DNA of 64,000 nucleotides from Peteryoungia rhizophila (GTDB lineage Bacteria; Pseudomonadota; Alphaproteobacteria; Rhizobiales; Rhizobiaceae). The notes under the pieces were generated by a model that saw only the letters and a program-made list of their open reading frames with translations, ran no database searches and had not been told where the DNA came from. Below, piece after piece: positions 33,789-42,838 of this stretch. Where the stretch lies: the NCBI RefSeq assembly GCF_004912145.1, contig NZ_STGT01000002.1:124001-188000 (forward strand), given 5' to 3'. Each line of letters starts with the position of its first letter. Within the stretch, counting starts at the first letter, position 1. The translations under genes and the position numbers were made by a program.

Positions 33789-35264
33789 TTAGATGATGTT
33801 GCCGACATAGGCCACGCCGAGGATGAGCCATCCGAGTGCGAGGCAGTGCATGTAGGTGGAGCTCATGGCGCGCCAGCGCTGGCCGAGCGGGATCGCCCGG
33901 GCCGAGCCGGAGCCCGACTGACGGGTCCATCTCTGGCGGTCGAGGCGGAAGAGAATGAAGCTTTTGACGATCGCGCCGCCGACCTGGCTGAAATAGAGAA
34001 GGAAGGGATAAGTGATCGGGAAGCTCTTGCCGCGGAAGGCCATGATCACGGTGCAGAACAGATAGCGGGTGAACATGACCCAGGCGACGTAGATCGGCAG
34101 GATCCAGGGGCTGACGAAGAAAGCGGCCAGCAGGATGCTCGCGGGACCGGCCAATGTGGTCCAGATCGAGAGCGCCTGGTCGAGGATCGACCACCAGGTG
34201 AAGTAGCCGATCCTGGAAGCGGGGAGGGCGAGTGCGCGGGCATTGGTGCGCAGCATGTTGCCGAACCAGCGGGTCATCAGCGTCGAGGCGGATTCGAAGA
34301 AACCATCCTTGGGCTGGGTCTCGATCGACAGGGTGCAGAGATCCGGCAGGTAGAGCATCTTGTAGCCGCGCTGCAAAAGCCAGAACCATGTGGACTTGTC
34401 GTCGCCGGTCAGGAAGTGGACGCGGCCGAGGCGCCAGTGGTCGATGAAGTCGTTGCGGACGAGGTCGACGAAACCGGGATCGGTCGCGAGGCTTGCCCGG
34501 AAGATCGACATGCGGCCGGTCAGCGTCAGCACGCGTCCGCCGAGCGACATCGACGACATCATGACGTGGCGCTGCGAAAAGCGTAGGTCGAACCAGTCAC
34601 GGAACAGGCGACCACCCTGGGTGTCGCTCAGTTCGTCGGTCGTCACCGCGCCGATGGTCGGGTCGGTGAAGAAGGGAATGCTGCGATCGACCACGTCATG
34701 AGGCACGCAACTGTCACCGTCGACGAAGATCACGATGTCGTTGCGGCCTGGGTTGAGCCTGGCGATCGAGCGGAGCGAGGTGGCGAGCGCGTCGCGCTTT
34801 CCGGTTCCCTCGATCTTGTCGATCTTCAGGCCGACGGCGGCTTCGCGACCCGGATGATTGAGGGCGACCGATGCCATGACGCGGCGGATGAGGCGCGCAT
34901 CGGCCTCGTCGACGATCGAGGCGACGATCGTGGCGCCACCCTTCGCTCGGAAGGCGGCCTCGAAGATCGAGCGATAGACGCGGGTCGAGATTTCAGGGGC
35001 GATCTTGTAGGTCGTGACGAGGAAATAGGCGTGGTCCTTCAGACCCCGGGCTGTGTAGGCCTCGGCGGCCTGACGGCGCCGCCGAGGATAGGCGAAGTTG
35101 AGGAAGTAGGCGGCCCTCGCCAGGTTGACCCCAGCCCAGGCATAGCGCCATGCGCCGATGAGACCGACGGTGATCAGGGTGCCGGAGACCGCAGAGACGG
35201 TCGGGTGCGGCACGCTGAGCGCCAGAATCGTCATGGAGAGGAGGTAGATGACGTGGGCCAGCAT
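33789..35264 (-). CDS. alg8: Alginate-type polymerase glycosyltransferase Alg8
   Basis: Alg8 is the inner-membrane family 2 glycosyltransferase that polymerises GDP-mannuronate. The 491-residue product has N-terminal membrane segments, the GT2 core with VDEADARLIRRV, the aspartate motif FVDGDSCVPHD, GDDKSTWFWLLQRGY, the TRWFGNML segment equivalent to the QxxRW motif, and four C-terminal hydrophobic stretches. ATG 35264 has AAGGAG; the frame to 35285 opens at a TTG inside the algD end. It follows algD closely, as in Pseudomonas alg operons. Confidence 0.92.
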   Translation of the reverse strand: MLAHVIYLLSMTILALSVPHPTVSAVSGTLITVGLIGAWRYAWAGVNLARAAYFLNFAYPRRRRQAAEAYTARGLKDHAYFLVTTYKIAPEISTRVYRSIFEAAFRAKGGATIVASIVDEADARLIRRVMASVALNHPGREAAVGLKIDKIEGTGKRDALATSLRSIARLNPGRNDIVIFVDGDSCVPHDVVDRSIPFFTDPTIGAVTTDELSDTQGGRLFRDWFDLRFSQRHVMMSSMSLGGRVLTLTGRMSIFRASLATDPGFVDLVRNDFIDHWRLGRVHFLTGDDKSTWFWLLQRGYKMLYLPDLCTLSIETQPKDGFFESASTLMTRWFGNMLRTNARALALPASRIGYFTWWSILDQALSIWTTLAGPASILLAAFFVSPWILPIYVAWVMFTRYLFCTVIMAFRGKSFPITYPFLLYFSQVGGAIVKSFILFRLDRQRWTRQSGSGSARAIPLGQRWRAMSSTYMHCLALGWLILGVAYVGNII

Positions 35265-35275
35265 GGGTGCGCTCC

Positions 35276-36595
35276 TTACCAGCAAATGCCCTGGTAGGTG
35301 CCGGACGAGCGGATGTCCGGGCGGATGCGCAGGAGATCGACCATCGGAACCTTGTCGCTCGACTGGTCGAGTGCCTGCATGGCCTCGGCGTAGTGATTGC
35401 CGACGAGAATGACGTCCGAGGTGTCGATCAGGTCGTCGAGTTCGCCGACGAGGCGGTTCTTGAGGTCTATTGCGGTATCATTGCCGCGACCGGCGCCGCT
35501 CATGCCTTCCGCATAGGCCTGCTGGACGAAGGGGTCGTAGATTTTCAGATCATAACCCTTGGCGATCAGGCGGGAGGCGAGGCTCGCGAGTGGGCTTTCG
35601 CGCAGGTCGTCGGTGCCGGTCTTGAAGCTGATGCCGACCATGCCGATAGTCTGACCGCCCATTTGAGAAACCATGGTCTCTGCGCGGTCGATTTGGGCTT
35701 CGTTCGCTTCGAGCACGGCATCGAGCAAGGCGCTCTGGACATGCGCCTCCTTCGCGAGATGGCGGAGCGCACGGACGTCCTTGGGGAGGCAGGAGCCACC
35801 GAAAGCAAAGCCGGGGCGCATGAAGTAGGGCGAGATGTTGACCTTGAGATCCGAGCACAGGATCTTCATCACCTGCTGGCCATCGACGCCGCAGGCCTTG
35901 GCGATGTTGCCGATCTCGTTGGCGAAGGTCACCTTCACGGCGCGCCATGAATTGCTGGTGTATTTGATCATCTCGGCGGTCGCGAGCGGTACCGAGTGGC
36001 AGACGCAGGGCAGACCGGCATTGATTTCGTGCAAGATTTTGTCGGTCGTCTCGTCGATCGCGCCGAACACGATCAGGCCCGGATCGTAATAGTCCTCGAT
36101 AGCGGTGCTTTCGCGCAGGAATTCCGGGTAGTAGCCGACGCCGAAGTCCTTGCCGGCGATCAGGCCGGAGGCTGCTTCCAATGCCGGAATGCAGACCTTG
36201 TCCATGGTGCCTGGCACGATGGTCGAGCGAACGACGACCGAGTGGAAGGCTTTCTTGCGGGCAATGGCTGCAGCGATCGCCTCGCAAGCCTTCACGACAT
36301 AGGTGAGGCCAACGGATCCATCCGGGGCACTCGGCGTGCCGACGCAGACGAAGGAGAGATCGGTGGCGGCTATCGCCTCGTCGATGTCGAGCGTGGCACG
36401 CAGGCTGCCATTCGCCACTGTCATCTCGATGAGTGGTTCCAGGCCCTTCTCGACGATAGGGGTTTTGCCCCGATTGATCGTGTCGACCTTGGCCGGATCA
36501 ATATCCACGGCCACGACTTCATGGCCGTCCTTCGCCAGGCATGCCGCGGCGACCACGCCTACATAACCGATACCAAATACGCTGATCCTAGCCAT
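35276..36595 (-). CDS. algD: GDP-mannose 6-dehydrogenase
   Basis: AlgD makes GDP-mannuronate, the direct precursor, by two NAD-dependent oxidations. The 439-residue product has the N-terminal Rossmann motif ISVFGIGYVGVVAAACLAKDGH, the central helix region with ATAEMIKYTSNSWRAVKVTFANE, and the catalytic Cys269 in GFAFGGSCLPKDVRAL, plus the C-terminal domain with SFKTGTDDLRESP. UDP-glucose dehydrogenases share this fold, but context and the GGSCLPKD spacing favour AlgD. It is the first gene of the polysaccharide operon and has a 244-base leader region. Confidence 0.93.
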   Translation of the reverse strand: MARISVFGIGYVGVVAAACLAKDGHEVVAVDIDPAKVDTINRGKTPIVEKGLEPLIEMTVANGSLRATLDIDEAIAATDLSFVCVGTPSAPDGSVGLTYVVKACEAIAAAIARKKAFHSVVVRSTIVPGTMDKVCIPALEAASGLIAGKDFGVGYYPEFLRESTAIEDYYDPGLIVFGAIDETTDKILHEINAGLPCVCHSVPLATAEMIKYTSNSWRAVKVTFANEIGNIAKACGVDGQQVMKILCSDLKVNISPYFMRPGFAFGGSCLPKDVRALRHLAKEAHVQSALLDAVLEANEAQIDRAETMVSQMGGQTIGMVGISFKTGTDDLRESPLASLASRLIAKGYDLKIYDPFVQQAYAEGMSGAGRGNDTAIDLKNRLVGELDDLIDTSDVILVGNHYAEAMQALDQSSDKVPMVDLLRIRPDIRSSGTYQGICW

Positions 36596-36839
36596 TTGCT
36601 GCCCTCTATCCTGTCGGCAGATCCCCTTTGCGGAGCCTGCCGATTGTTAACGTCCGTTAATGTCGGACTTAGGAGTGGCAGTTGTTTGCAGTGCATCAAA
36701 GTCAGGAAAAATGGAGATTTGTCAGGAAAATCCCTGTTATCTTCAATATATACCTAATATAATTTCGTTTATTTCAAATGAATCGACGAAATCCGCGATC
36801 GTGTTATCGCGGTCACTATTTCGATTGATTATATCTTGA
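36596..36839. promoter_or_regulatory. Leader region upstream of algD
   Basis: The 244-base spacer between algD and the response regulator gene has no gene. A TTAAC-GTCC-GTTAA inverted repeat lies at 36647-36660, about 52 bases before the algD start, and the far half (about 36740-36839) is AT-rich. It should hold the operon promoter; no specific regulator site is recognised. Confidence 0.4.
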
Positions 36840-37484
36840 TTAGTGCTGAAGCCAGCCTACACTTATCGCATAGTTCACGATGTCAGATCGAGTTCTGAGG
36901 TCGAGCTTTTTTATCGCTCTATACTTGTACGTCTCGACCGTCTTGGCGCTCAACTGAATGTCGGCTGCAATTTCCTTCATCGCCTTTCCAAGGGCGACAT
37001 GGCGCAGGACGAAGGCTTCTTTTCCGGAGAGCTTACCCCGAGTGATTTCGATTTCGGGTGCTATCCGTTCCGCCACGGCGAGTGCTGCCTGGTCGATCAC
37101 CACATCGCCTGCATACACAGCCTTGATGGCACGCAGGAGGCGGGGACTGGCAACGGTCTTGGTGACAACACCGTTGTATCCGCGGTTGATGTAGGTTTCG
37201 GCCGGCTGGGTTTCCCGGACGTCGCAATAGGCGATCAGCCGGCTTTCCCCTCGAAAAGACTGGAAGTCCAAATTCTCCACTGTCAGCGCCCGTTCGAGAT
37301 AGGCGGGGTCCGCGACGATGACATCCGGGTGCTGCCGCTTGATATGGTCGCACAACTTCAGGTCGCGCTGAGGAATAACGAGTGCCGCCAGAGGGCGGGC
37401 GGAATTGATAAGGAAGTTCAGTCCGTCCACGAGCACCGGATTTTCATCCAGGACGACGACCCTGATCTTGCTAGTGTGATCCAT
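36840..37484 (-). CDS. LuxR-type response regulator near the alginate operon
   Basis: A 214-residue two-domain regulator. The receiver-like domain has the acidic pocket DEN at residues 13-15, Asp59 in DVIVADPAYLE as the likely phospho-acceptor and Lys109 in GVVTKTVASP; the receiver seems shortened and divergent, so phosphorylation is uncertain. The C-terminal helix-turn-helix is LuxR/NarL type: LSGKEAFVLRHVALGKAMKEIAADIQLSAKTVETYKYRAIKKL. No histidine kinase gene is adjacent. It lies directly upstream of algD on the same strand and may control that operon, but no binding evidence exists here. Confidence 0.78.
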   Translation of the reverse strand: MDHTSKIRVVVLDENPVLVDGLNFLINSARPLAALVIPQRDLKLCDHIKRQHPDVIVADPAYLERALTVENLDFQSFRGESRLIAYCDVRETQPAETYINRGYNGVVTKTVASPRLLRAIKAVYAGDVVIDQAALAVAERIAPEIEITRGKLSGKEAFVLRHVALGKAMKEIAADIQLSAKTVETYKYRAIKKLDLRTRSDIVNYAISVGWLQH

Positions 37485-38121
37485 TGCAGCTCCAATCTCT
37501 CGACAACGCTACAGATCTCCTGACCGGTCACATCCCGGTGAACATGCCTGCACTTAACTAGCTTGAGGCTCGATGTTCGAAGAGAACGCCGGGGGTGTCA
37601 AGATGTTGCAGTGCCGCGAAAATTCTAGGCAAATTGTTGTTGTGCAACATCTTGATGAGCGTATTGGTTTTTTCTGATTTCTATATAAACAATATATTTC
37701 AATTGCTTGTGTGTGATTTCGAAGTGGATTTCATGGTTGCATTTGATACTGATGCAATTTCGCAGTGCGAAAAACTGTTTTGTTTTCGATCAAATCCAGT
37801 CACTCCACAAGGGTTCTTATAAGGAATGACCGATGAGATTTTCATCTTCATAGGCCCTGAAACCTTGTTCAAATTTGGCCGGAATGTGGCCGGTTGTTGC
37901 GCTCGCCTGCGATCTTTCGTCATCCCCGGACGAAACGTGGCACGAAATCGTTACCCCGGAGACTTCACGGCTCCGTGATTTGCTTGACGCTAGAAGTTCT
38001 ATGGGGCGAAATTGCAGCGGCGACATTTCTGTCGTTTTTTGGCTATTAAGCGCAACTGCGCCAGCCATCCATGGGGATGCTGACGCAAGCTCTCTTCGTC
38101 TATCGGTTGTGCCGAGGGAGT
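37485..38121. other. AT-rich intergenic region without a convincing gene
   Basis: About 637 bases between the response regulator and parA. The part from about 37610 to 37850 is strikingly AT-rich compared with the flanks, with runs such as TTTTTTCTGATTT and TATATAAACAATATA. A 75-codon frame at 37595-37822 has no ribosome site or family resemblance and is treated as spurious. It may contain the regulator promoter and possibly a small RNA. Confidence 0.4.
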
Positions 38122-38847
38122 TCAGGCCGCGGTTTCGTAGCAGGCCATGTTCCGTCTGCTCATCAAAGATCTGTCCAGCGTCTTGCCGGGCGCGACCATG
38201 GCGAGAATTTCAGAAGCGAAAGCTTCGGCATTGCGGATCGCCTTTTCGCCGCTGCCGGTTGCCGTGCCTTCGAGCTTGCGCAAGGGGCGATTGAGATCGA
38301 ACATCTCGCGGTAGGCTGCCCTTTCGGAGATCGGCGTGTCGAGCACATTGATCTGCTGCTCGGCCAGCAGCCTTTTTACGGCCGACATCGAACGGGTGGT
38401 GATGGCGGGATTGACCCTGGACAGCACGACAGAATGGGGGATGCGGATGCCGGCCTTACGGTCCAGGTAACGTAGCAGATCGAGAACCTGTGCGCCGCCC
38501 TGCGCGTCCATGCTGCTTCCCTGGATCGGAACGATGACATGGTCGGAAAGGCCGACGGCAGATGCCAGCAGAGGCGACTGGATGCCGGGGAGGTCGATGA
38601 TGACGAAATCCCATTCCTGCCGACGTTCATGCACGATCTTCTGGATCGTTGAAGCAGAGACATAGGTTTCAACCGAAAGCCTGGGGATGAGCGGTGCACC
38701 TTCCTGCCAGCGTGAGAACCACCGCTGCGGATCGGCATCCAAAACGCAGACACGATGATTGCGATGGAGGAGTTCGGTGGCGAGCAGAAGGGCTGCGGTC
38801 GTCTTGCCTGCGCCGCCTTTCGTGTTTGCGAAAGTGATCACTGCCAT
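38122..38847 (-). CDS. ParA-family ATPase (orphan, VirC1-like)
   Basis: A 241-residue Walker-type ATPase of the ParA/MinD group. The deviant Walker A TKGGAGKTTAALLLA, the Walker A' VCVLDADPQRWFSRWQ and the Walker B IIDLPGIQSP are clear; the N-terminus is at ATG 38847, with AGGAA and a 6-base spacer, chosen over 38889 because the longer frame adds a hydrophilic extension. No parB, repABC gene or origin is adjacent, so it is not evidently a replicon partition system. The size and TRW-type motif recall VirC1 of Agrobacterium, but no T-DNA border is seen nearby; a role in positioning a cell envelope complex is equally possible. Confidence 0.78.
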   Translation of the reverse strand: MAVITFANTKGGAGKTTAALLLATELLHRNHRVCVLDADPQRWFSRWQEGAPLIPRLSVETYVSASTIQKIVHERRQEWDFVIIDLPGIQSPLLASAVGLSDHVIVPIQGSSMDAQGGAQVLDLLRYLDRKAGIRIPHSVVLSRVNPAITTRSMSAVKRLLAEQQINVLDTPISERAAYREMFDLNRPLRKLEGTATGSGEKAIRNAEAFASEILAMVAPGKTLDRSLMSRRNMACYETAA

Positions 38848-39207
38848 GGGGTATTCCTGGTTCGGGTCTCGGGAGCCGGAATCGCTCATGCAAAAGGCAC
38901 AGGCATCGTGCAGTCAAAATTATAAAGAAACGTGGTTAACAAGATATTGCGACTTTTAGGGAGGTTATGCGCTTTGGCTAAACTTAGGGCTTTCTTGGGC
39001 CATCTGCGCTCTCCAGGGTGGGGCTGTAGTGGGTGGCTGTTAATCTTTGGCATCCTGAAGTAGAGTGATGGGCGCGAGAGGCGCGCGGCAAGTCTATGCT
39101 GCAGTGCACAACATATAATAGTACTTTTGCTCTTTACAGCCGCTCAGACGTTGCCTATGCATAATCGCAGGCACCGTGGAGGCGGTGTCTTTTCAAGGGA
39201 GGACATC
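38848..39207. other. Intergenic promoter region between parA and ytfQ
   Basis: A 360-base divergent region. An AT-rich stretch CAACATATAATAGTACTTTT around 39108-39127 could hold the ytfQ promoter. No gene is supported in either strand. Confidence 0.4.
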
Positions 39208-40170
39208 ATGACATTTCTTCGCAAGCTTGCGCTCAGCGCAAGCGTGATTGCACTCGGCTGCTCGTCTGCCATGGCGGCAGACCTGACCGTCGGCTTCTCG
39301 CAGATCGGTTCCGAATCAGGCTGGCGCGCTGCCGAAACATCCGTCACCAAGCTCGAAGCTGAAAAGCGCGGCATCGAACTGAAGTTCGCCGATGCACAGC
39401 AGAAGCAGGAAAACCAGATCAAGGCCATCCGCGGCTTCATCGCCCAGGGCGTTGACGCCATCCTCGTTGCTCCCGTCGTCGCAACTGGCTGGGAAGACGT
39501 TCTGACGGAAGCCAAGGAAGCCGAAATTCCGGTCATCCTGCTCGACCGCGGCGTTGACGCTCCGCAGGATCTCTACCTGACCTCGGTCGCTTCCGATCAG
39601 GTGAAGGAAGGCCGCGTTGCCGGCGAATGGCTGGCCACCACTGTCGGCGACAAGCCGTGCAAGGTCGTTGAACTGCAGGGCACCGTCGGTTCGACGCCTG
39701 CGATCAACCGCAAGAAGGGCTTTGAAGAAGCCATCGCCGGCAAGTCGAACATCTCGATTGCCCGCAGCCAGACTGGTGACTTCACCCGCGCCAAGGGCAA
39801 GGAAGTCATGGAAGGCTTCCTGAAGGCTGAAAACGGCGGCAAGGATATCTGCGCGATGTACGCCCATAACGACGATATGGCCGTCGGCGCCATCCAGGCG
39901 ATCAAGGATGCCGGCCTGAAGCCGGGCACCGACATTCTCGTCGTTTCGATCGACGCCGTTCCGGATATCTTCGCGGCCATGGTTGCCGGCGAAGCCAATG
40001 CCACCGTGGAACTGACCCCGAACATGGCAGGGCCTGCCTTCGATGCGCTCGACGCCTTCCTGAAGGACGGCAAGGAGCCGGAAAAGTTCATCATCACGGA
40101 ATCCAAGCTCTACACACCTGCGGACAACCCGCAGGGCGAGTATGACAACCGCAAGGGCCTCGGTTACTAA
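39208..40170 (+). CDS. ytfQ: Galactofuranose-type ABC transporter substrate-binding protein
   Basis: A 320-residue periplasmic sugar-binding protein (PBP2/4 family, type I). A signal peptide (FLRKLALSASVIALGCSSAMAA) precedes LTVGFSQIGSESGWRAAETS, then QENQIKAIRGFIAQGVDAILVAPVVATGWEDVL and NAMAGPAFDAL-like ELTPNMAGPAFDALDAFLKDG. Along its length the sequence is strikingly like E. coli YtfQ, which binds galactofuranose. AGGGAGG lies before ATG 39208; an earlier frame opening at 39127 has no site. It heads ytfQ-ytfR-ytfT-yjfF-regulator. Confidence 0.9.
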   Translation: MTFLRKLALSASVIALGCSSAMAADLTVGFSQIGSESGWRAAETSVTKLEAEKRGIELKFADAQQKQENQIKAIRGFIAQGVDAILVAPVVATGWEDVLTEAKEAEIPVILLDRGVDAPQDLYLTSVASDQVKEGRVAGEWLATTVGDKPCKVVELQGTVGSTPAINRKKGFEEAIAGKSNISIARSQTGDFTRAKGKEVMEGFLKAENGGKDICAMYAHNDDMAVGAIQAIKDAGLKPGTDILVVSIDAVPDIFAAMVAGEANATVELTPNMAGPAFDALDAFLKDGKEPEKFIITESKLYTPADNPQGEYDNRKGLGY

Positions 40171-40187
40171 GGTAACCCTCCCGGCAG

Positions 40188-40214
40188 GACCCTGCCCTCC
40201 CTGGTGGCGGGGTC
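40188..40214 (+). other. Hairpin between ytfQ and ytfR
   Basis: GACCCTGCC (40188-40196) can pair with GGCGGGGTC (40206-40214) with one G-U pair and a 9-base loop, 18 bases after the ytfQ stop. Such hairpins in ABC operons typically stabilise or limit the mRNA so the binding protein is made in excess. Function is inferred. Confidence 0.5.
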
Positions 40215-40274
40215 TCTGTCGCTTTCTCCCGGGTTTGATCGGGGATAGCTTCGTGGGAGTAGGGGAAGAGGCAT

Positions 40275-41798
40275 ATGACCGAGCATCCATCGATCGTGCT
40301 TGCGGCGGCGGGCATCACCAAGACATTCGGCAATCATACGGCGCTCGACGGCGTCGATATCGCCTTTCATCGCGGCGAGGTGCATGCGTTGCTCGGCGAA
40401 AACGGCGCCGGCAAATCGACGCTGATTAAAATCCTGACAGGCGCCTATATTCCAGATGGCGGCATGATCTCCGTCGATCGCGAAAACGTCAATTTCACCA
40501 CGCCGCAGCAGGCCCAGGCACTCGGCATCGGCACGGTCTATCAGGAGGTTAACCTCCTGCCGAACATGACCGTCATCGACAATCTCTTCATCGGCCGACA
40601 GCCGACAAACCGTTTCGGTCTGGTCGACAAGCGCCGGATGGAGCGGGAATCGCGCGAAATCCTGACGACCTATGGTCTCGATATCGATGTGAAAGCGGAG
40701 CTTTCGACCTTTTCCGTCGCCGTTCAGCAGATCATTGCCATCGCCCGCGCGGTCGAGCTTTCCGGCAAGGTGCTGATCCTCGACGAGCCGACCGCCAGTC
40801 TCGACCGGTCCGAAGTCGAGAAGCTGTTCAGCATTGTGCGGCAGTTGCGCGACCGCGGTCTGGCCATCGTTTTCATCACCCATTTTCTCGATCAGGTCTT
40901 CGAACTGTCGGACCGCGTGACGGTTCTGCGCAACGGCCGTCTCGTCGGCACCCAGGCGATCACTTCGCTCGACCGCACCAGCCTGGTACGCATGATGCTC
41001 GGCAAGGACCTGGCTTTTCACCATCCCGACGTCCTGGGAGAAGAGGGCGAAGTCGGCGAAACGCTGATGGAGTTCGAGGGCTTTGGCCTTACAAACAGCG
41101 TCCAGCCCTTCGATCTCAAGATCCATCGCGGCGAAGTCGTAGGTGTCGCCGGTCTCCTCGGTTCCGGCCGTACAGAAATGGCGCGGCTGATGTTCGGCAT
41201 CGACCATGCCGATAGCGGCGCGATCAAGATCGACGGCTCGACACGGCAGGTGCGAAACCCGCGCGAAGCCGTCGAACTCGGCTTCGGCTTCTGCCCGGAA
41301 GACCGCAAGATCGACGGCATCTTCGGTGATCTGTCGGTTCGCGAGAACATCGTCATCGCCATGCAGGCGCGGCTTGGCTGGTTCAAGGCCTTGAACCGCG
41401 ACGAGCAGCTGGAGATCGCCGGCAATTTCATCGAAGCGCTCGATATCCGCACCGCGTCGGCCGAGCTGCCGGTCAAGCTTCTCTCGGGTGGCAACCAGCA
41501 GAAGGTCATTCTCGCCCGCTGGCTTGCGACCGATCCGCGTTTCCTCATTCTCGACGAGCCGACACGCGGCATCGATGTTGGCGCGCATGCCGAGATCGTG
41601 CGGATGATCAGCCGTCTGCGTGAAGATGGCTTGGCGCTGGTCGTCATCTCTTCCGAGCTCGACGAAATCGTCAGTTACTCCTCGCGTGTCGTCGTCATGC
41701 GCGATCGCAAGATGGTCGCCGAGTTGCATGGCGCCGATATCACTCCCGGTGTCATCGTCCAGACCATCGCCGCGCTGCCGGCGGAGGTCGAGGCATGA
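40275..41798 (+). CDS. ytfR: Sugar ABC transporter ATP-binding protein (tandem cassettes)
   Basis: A 507-residue RbsA/MglA-type ATPase with two nucleotide-binding domains. The first has Walker A GENGAGKSTLIKIL, signature STFSVAVQQI and Walker B LILDEPTASLD; the second has the reduced Walker A SGRTEMAR-like region GLLGSGRTEMARLMFG, signature LSGGNQQKVILARWL and FLILDEPTRGIDVGA. This layout is usual for ribose/galactose class transporters. ATG 40275 follows GGAAGAGG. The stop overlaps ytfT as ATGA. Confidence 0.93.
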   Translation: MTEHPSIVLAAAGITKTFGNHTALDGVDIAFHRGEVHALLGENGAGKSTLIKILTGAYIPDGGMISVDRENVNFTTPQQAQALGIGTVYQEVNLLPNMTVIDNLFIGRQPTNRFGLVDKRRMERESREILTTYGLDIDVKAELSTFSVAVQQIIAIARAVELSGKVLILDEPTASLDRSEVEKLFSIVRQLRDRGLAIVFITHFLDQVFELSDRVTVLRNGRLVGTQAITSLDRTSLVRMMLGKDLAFHHPDVLGEEGEVGETLMEFEGFGLTNSVQPFDLKIHRGEVVGVAGLLGSGRTEMARLMFGIDHADSGAIKIDGSTRQVRNPREAVELGFGFCPEDRKIDGIFGDLSVRENIVIAMQARLGWFKALNRDEQLEIAGNFIEALDIRTASAELPVKLLSGGNQQKVILARWLATDPRFLILDEPTRGIDVGAHAEIVRMISRLREDGLALVVISSELDEIVSYSSRVVVMRDRKMVAELHGADITPGVIVQTIAALPAEVEA

Positions 41799-42838
41799 AA
41801 AGGCTTTCCATGTCGCGCATCATATCTCCACAGCTTCTGGCGCTGGCCGGCGTGCTGTTTTTCAACTGGCTGGTCTTTCCCGGCTTCTTCAACGTGACCT
41901 GGCAGGACGGTCGGCTGTTCGGCAGCCTGATCGACGTCATCAATCGCGGCGCGCCTGTCGCGATCCTGGCGATCGGCATGACGGCGATCATCGCGACCAA
42001 GGGCGTTGATCTCTCGGTCGGTGCCGTGATGGCGGTCGCCGGTGCGGTTGCCGCGACCAGTGCGGTTGCCGGTCAGCCGCTGATCGTGACGCTTGCCGCC
42101 GCCCTGGCGGTCGGGGTTCTCTGCGGTCTCTGGAACGGTATTCTGGTCGCCTATCTCGGCATACAGCCCTTCGTCGCCACCCTGGTGCTGATGGTGGCGG
42201 GGCGAGGTGTGGCACAGTTGATCACCGAAGGCTCGATCGTCACCTTCTCCGATCCGGCGCTGATCTTCGTCGGCACAGGCAATCTCTTCGGTCTGCCGAT
42301 GCCGGCCGTGATCGCGATCGCCCTGATGCTTGTGGCGCATCTCTTCATGCGTCGAACGGCGATCGGCCTGTTTATCGAGGCGATCGGTATCAATCTTTCT
42401 GCGGCCAATTACACCGGGCTACGCAGCAAGGTCCTCATTCTCTGCATTTATGCCTTCGGTGGCTTCTGTGCCGGGATGGCCGGCATCATTGCTGCTGCCG
42501 ACATTCGCGGGGCGGACGCCAACAATGCCGGTCTCTGGCTCGAACTCGATGCGATCCTGGCGGTCGTCATCGGTGGGACCTCGCTGCTCGGCGGACGGTT
42601 CTCGATCCCAATGTCTGTCCTCGGCGCCATCATCATCCAGGCAATGAACACCGGCGTGCTCGTCTCGGGCTTCCCGCCGGAATTCAACCTGATCGTCAAG
42701 GCCGGCATGATTATCATCATTCTGGTGCTGCAGTCAGCCCGGATCGCCCAGGTGCTCGGCCGCAGGTTCGGCCCGCGCCAGGCGGTCCCGACGACACCCA
42801 CCAAGACCTCAGGCCAAACTTCGGGACAGGCACGATGA
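41795..42838 (+). CDS. ytfT: Sugar ABC transporter permease (YtfT-like)
   Basis: A 347-residue inner-membrane permease of the RbsC family with about eight to ten hydrophobic segments, the GMTAIIATKGVDLSVGAVMAVAGAVAA motif and LLGGRFSIPMSVLGAIIIQAMNTG. Its start overlaps the ATPase stop and its stop overlaps yjfF, both ATGA. It pairs with YjfF to form the heteromeric membrane channel. Confidence 0.88.
   Translation: MKRLSMSRIISPQLLALAGVLFFNWLVFPGFFNVTWQDGRLFGSLIDVINRGAPVAILAIGMTAIIATKGVDLSVGAVMAVAGAVAATSAVAGQPLIVTLAAALAVGVLCGLWNGILVAYLGIQPFVATLVLMVAGRGVAQLITEGSIVTFSDPALIFVGTGNLFGLPMPAVIAIALMLVAHLFMRRTAIGLFIEAIGINLSAANYTGLRSKVLILCIYAFGGFCAGMAGIIAAADIRGADANNAGLWLELDAILAVVIGGTSLLGGRFSIPMSVLGAIIIQAMNTGVLVSGFPPEFNLIVKAGMIIIILVLQSARIAQVLGRRFGPRQAVPTTPTKTSGQTSGQAR

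Noticed and set aside
37595..37822. 75-codon frame in the AT-rich spacer
   Set aside because: No ribosome site and no recognisable domain; composition simply reflects AT-rich DNA.
38122..38847. parA as evidence of a plasmid replicon
   Set aside because: No parB, repC, origin or conjugation gene in the window; an orphan ParA alone does not support a plasmid.
40167..41729. 520-codon minus-strand frame opposite ytfR
   Set aside because: Antisense of a clear tandem ABC ATPase; it lacks any motif of its own.
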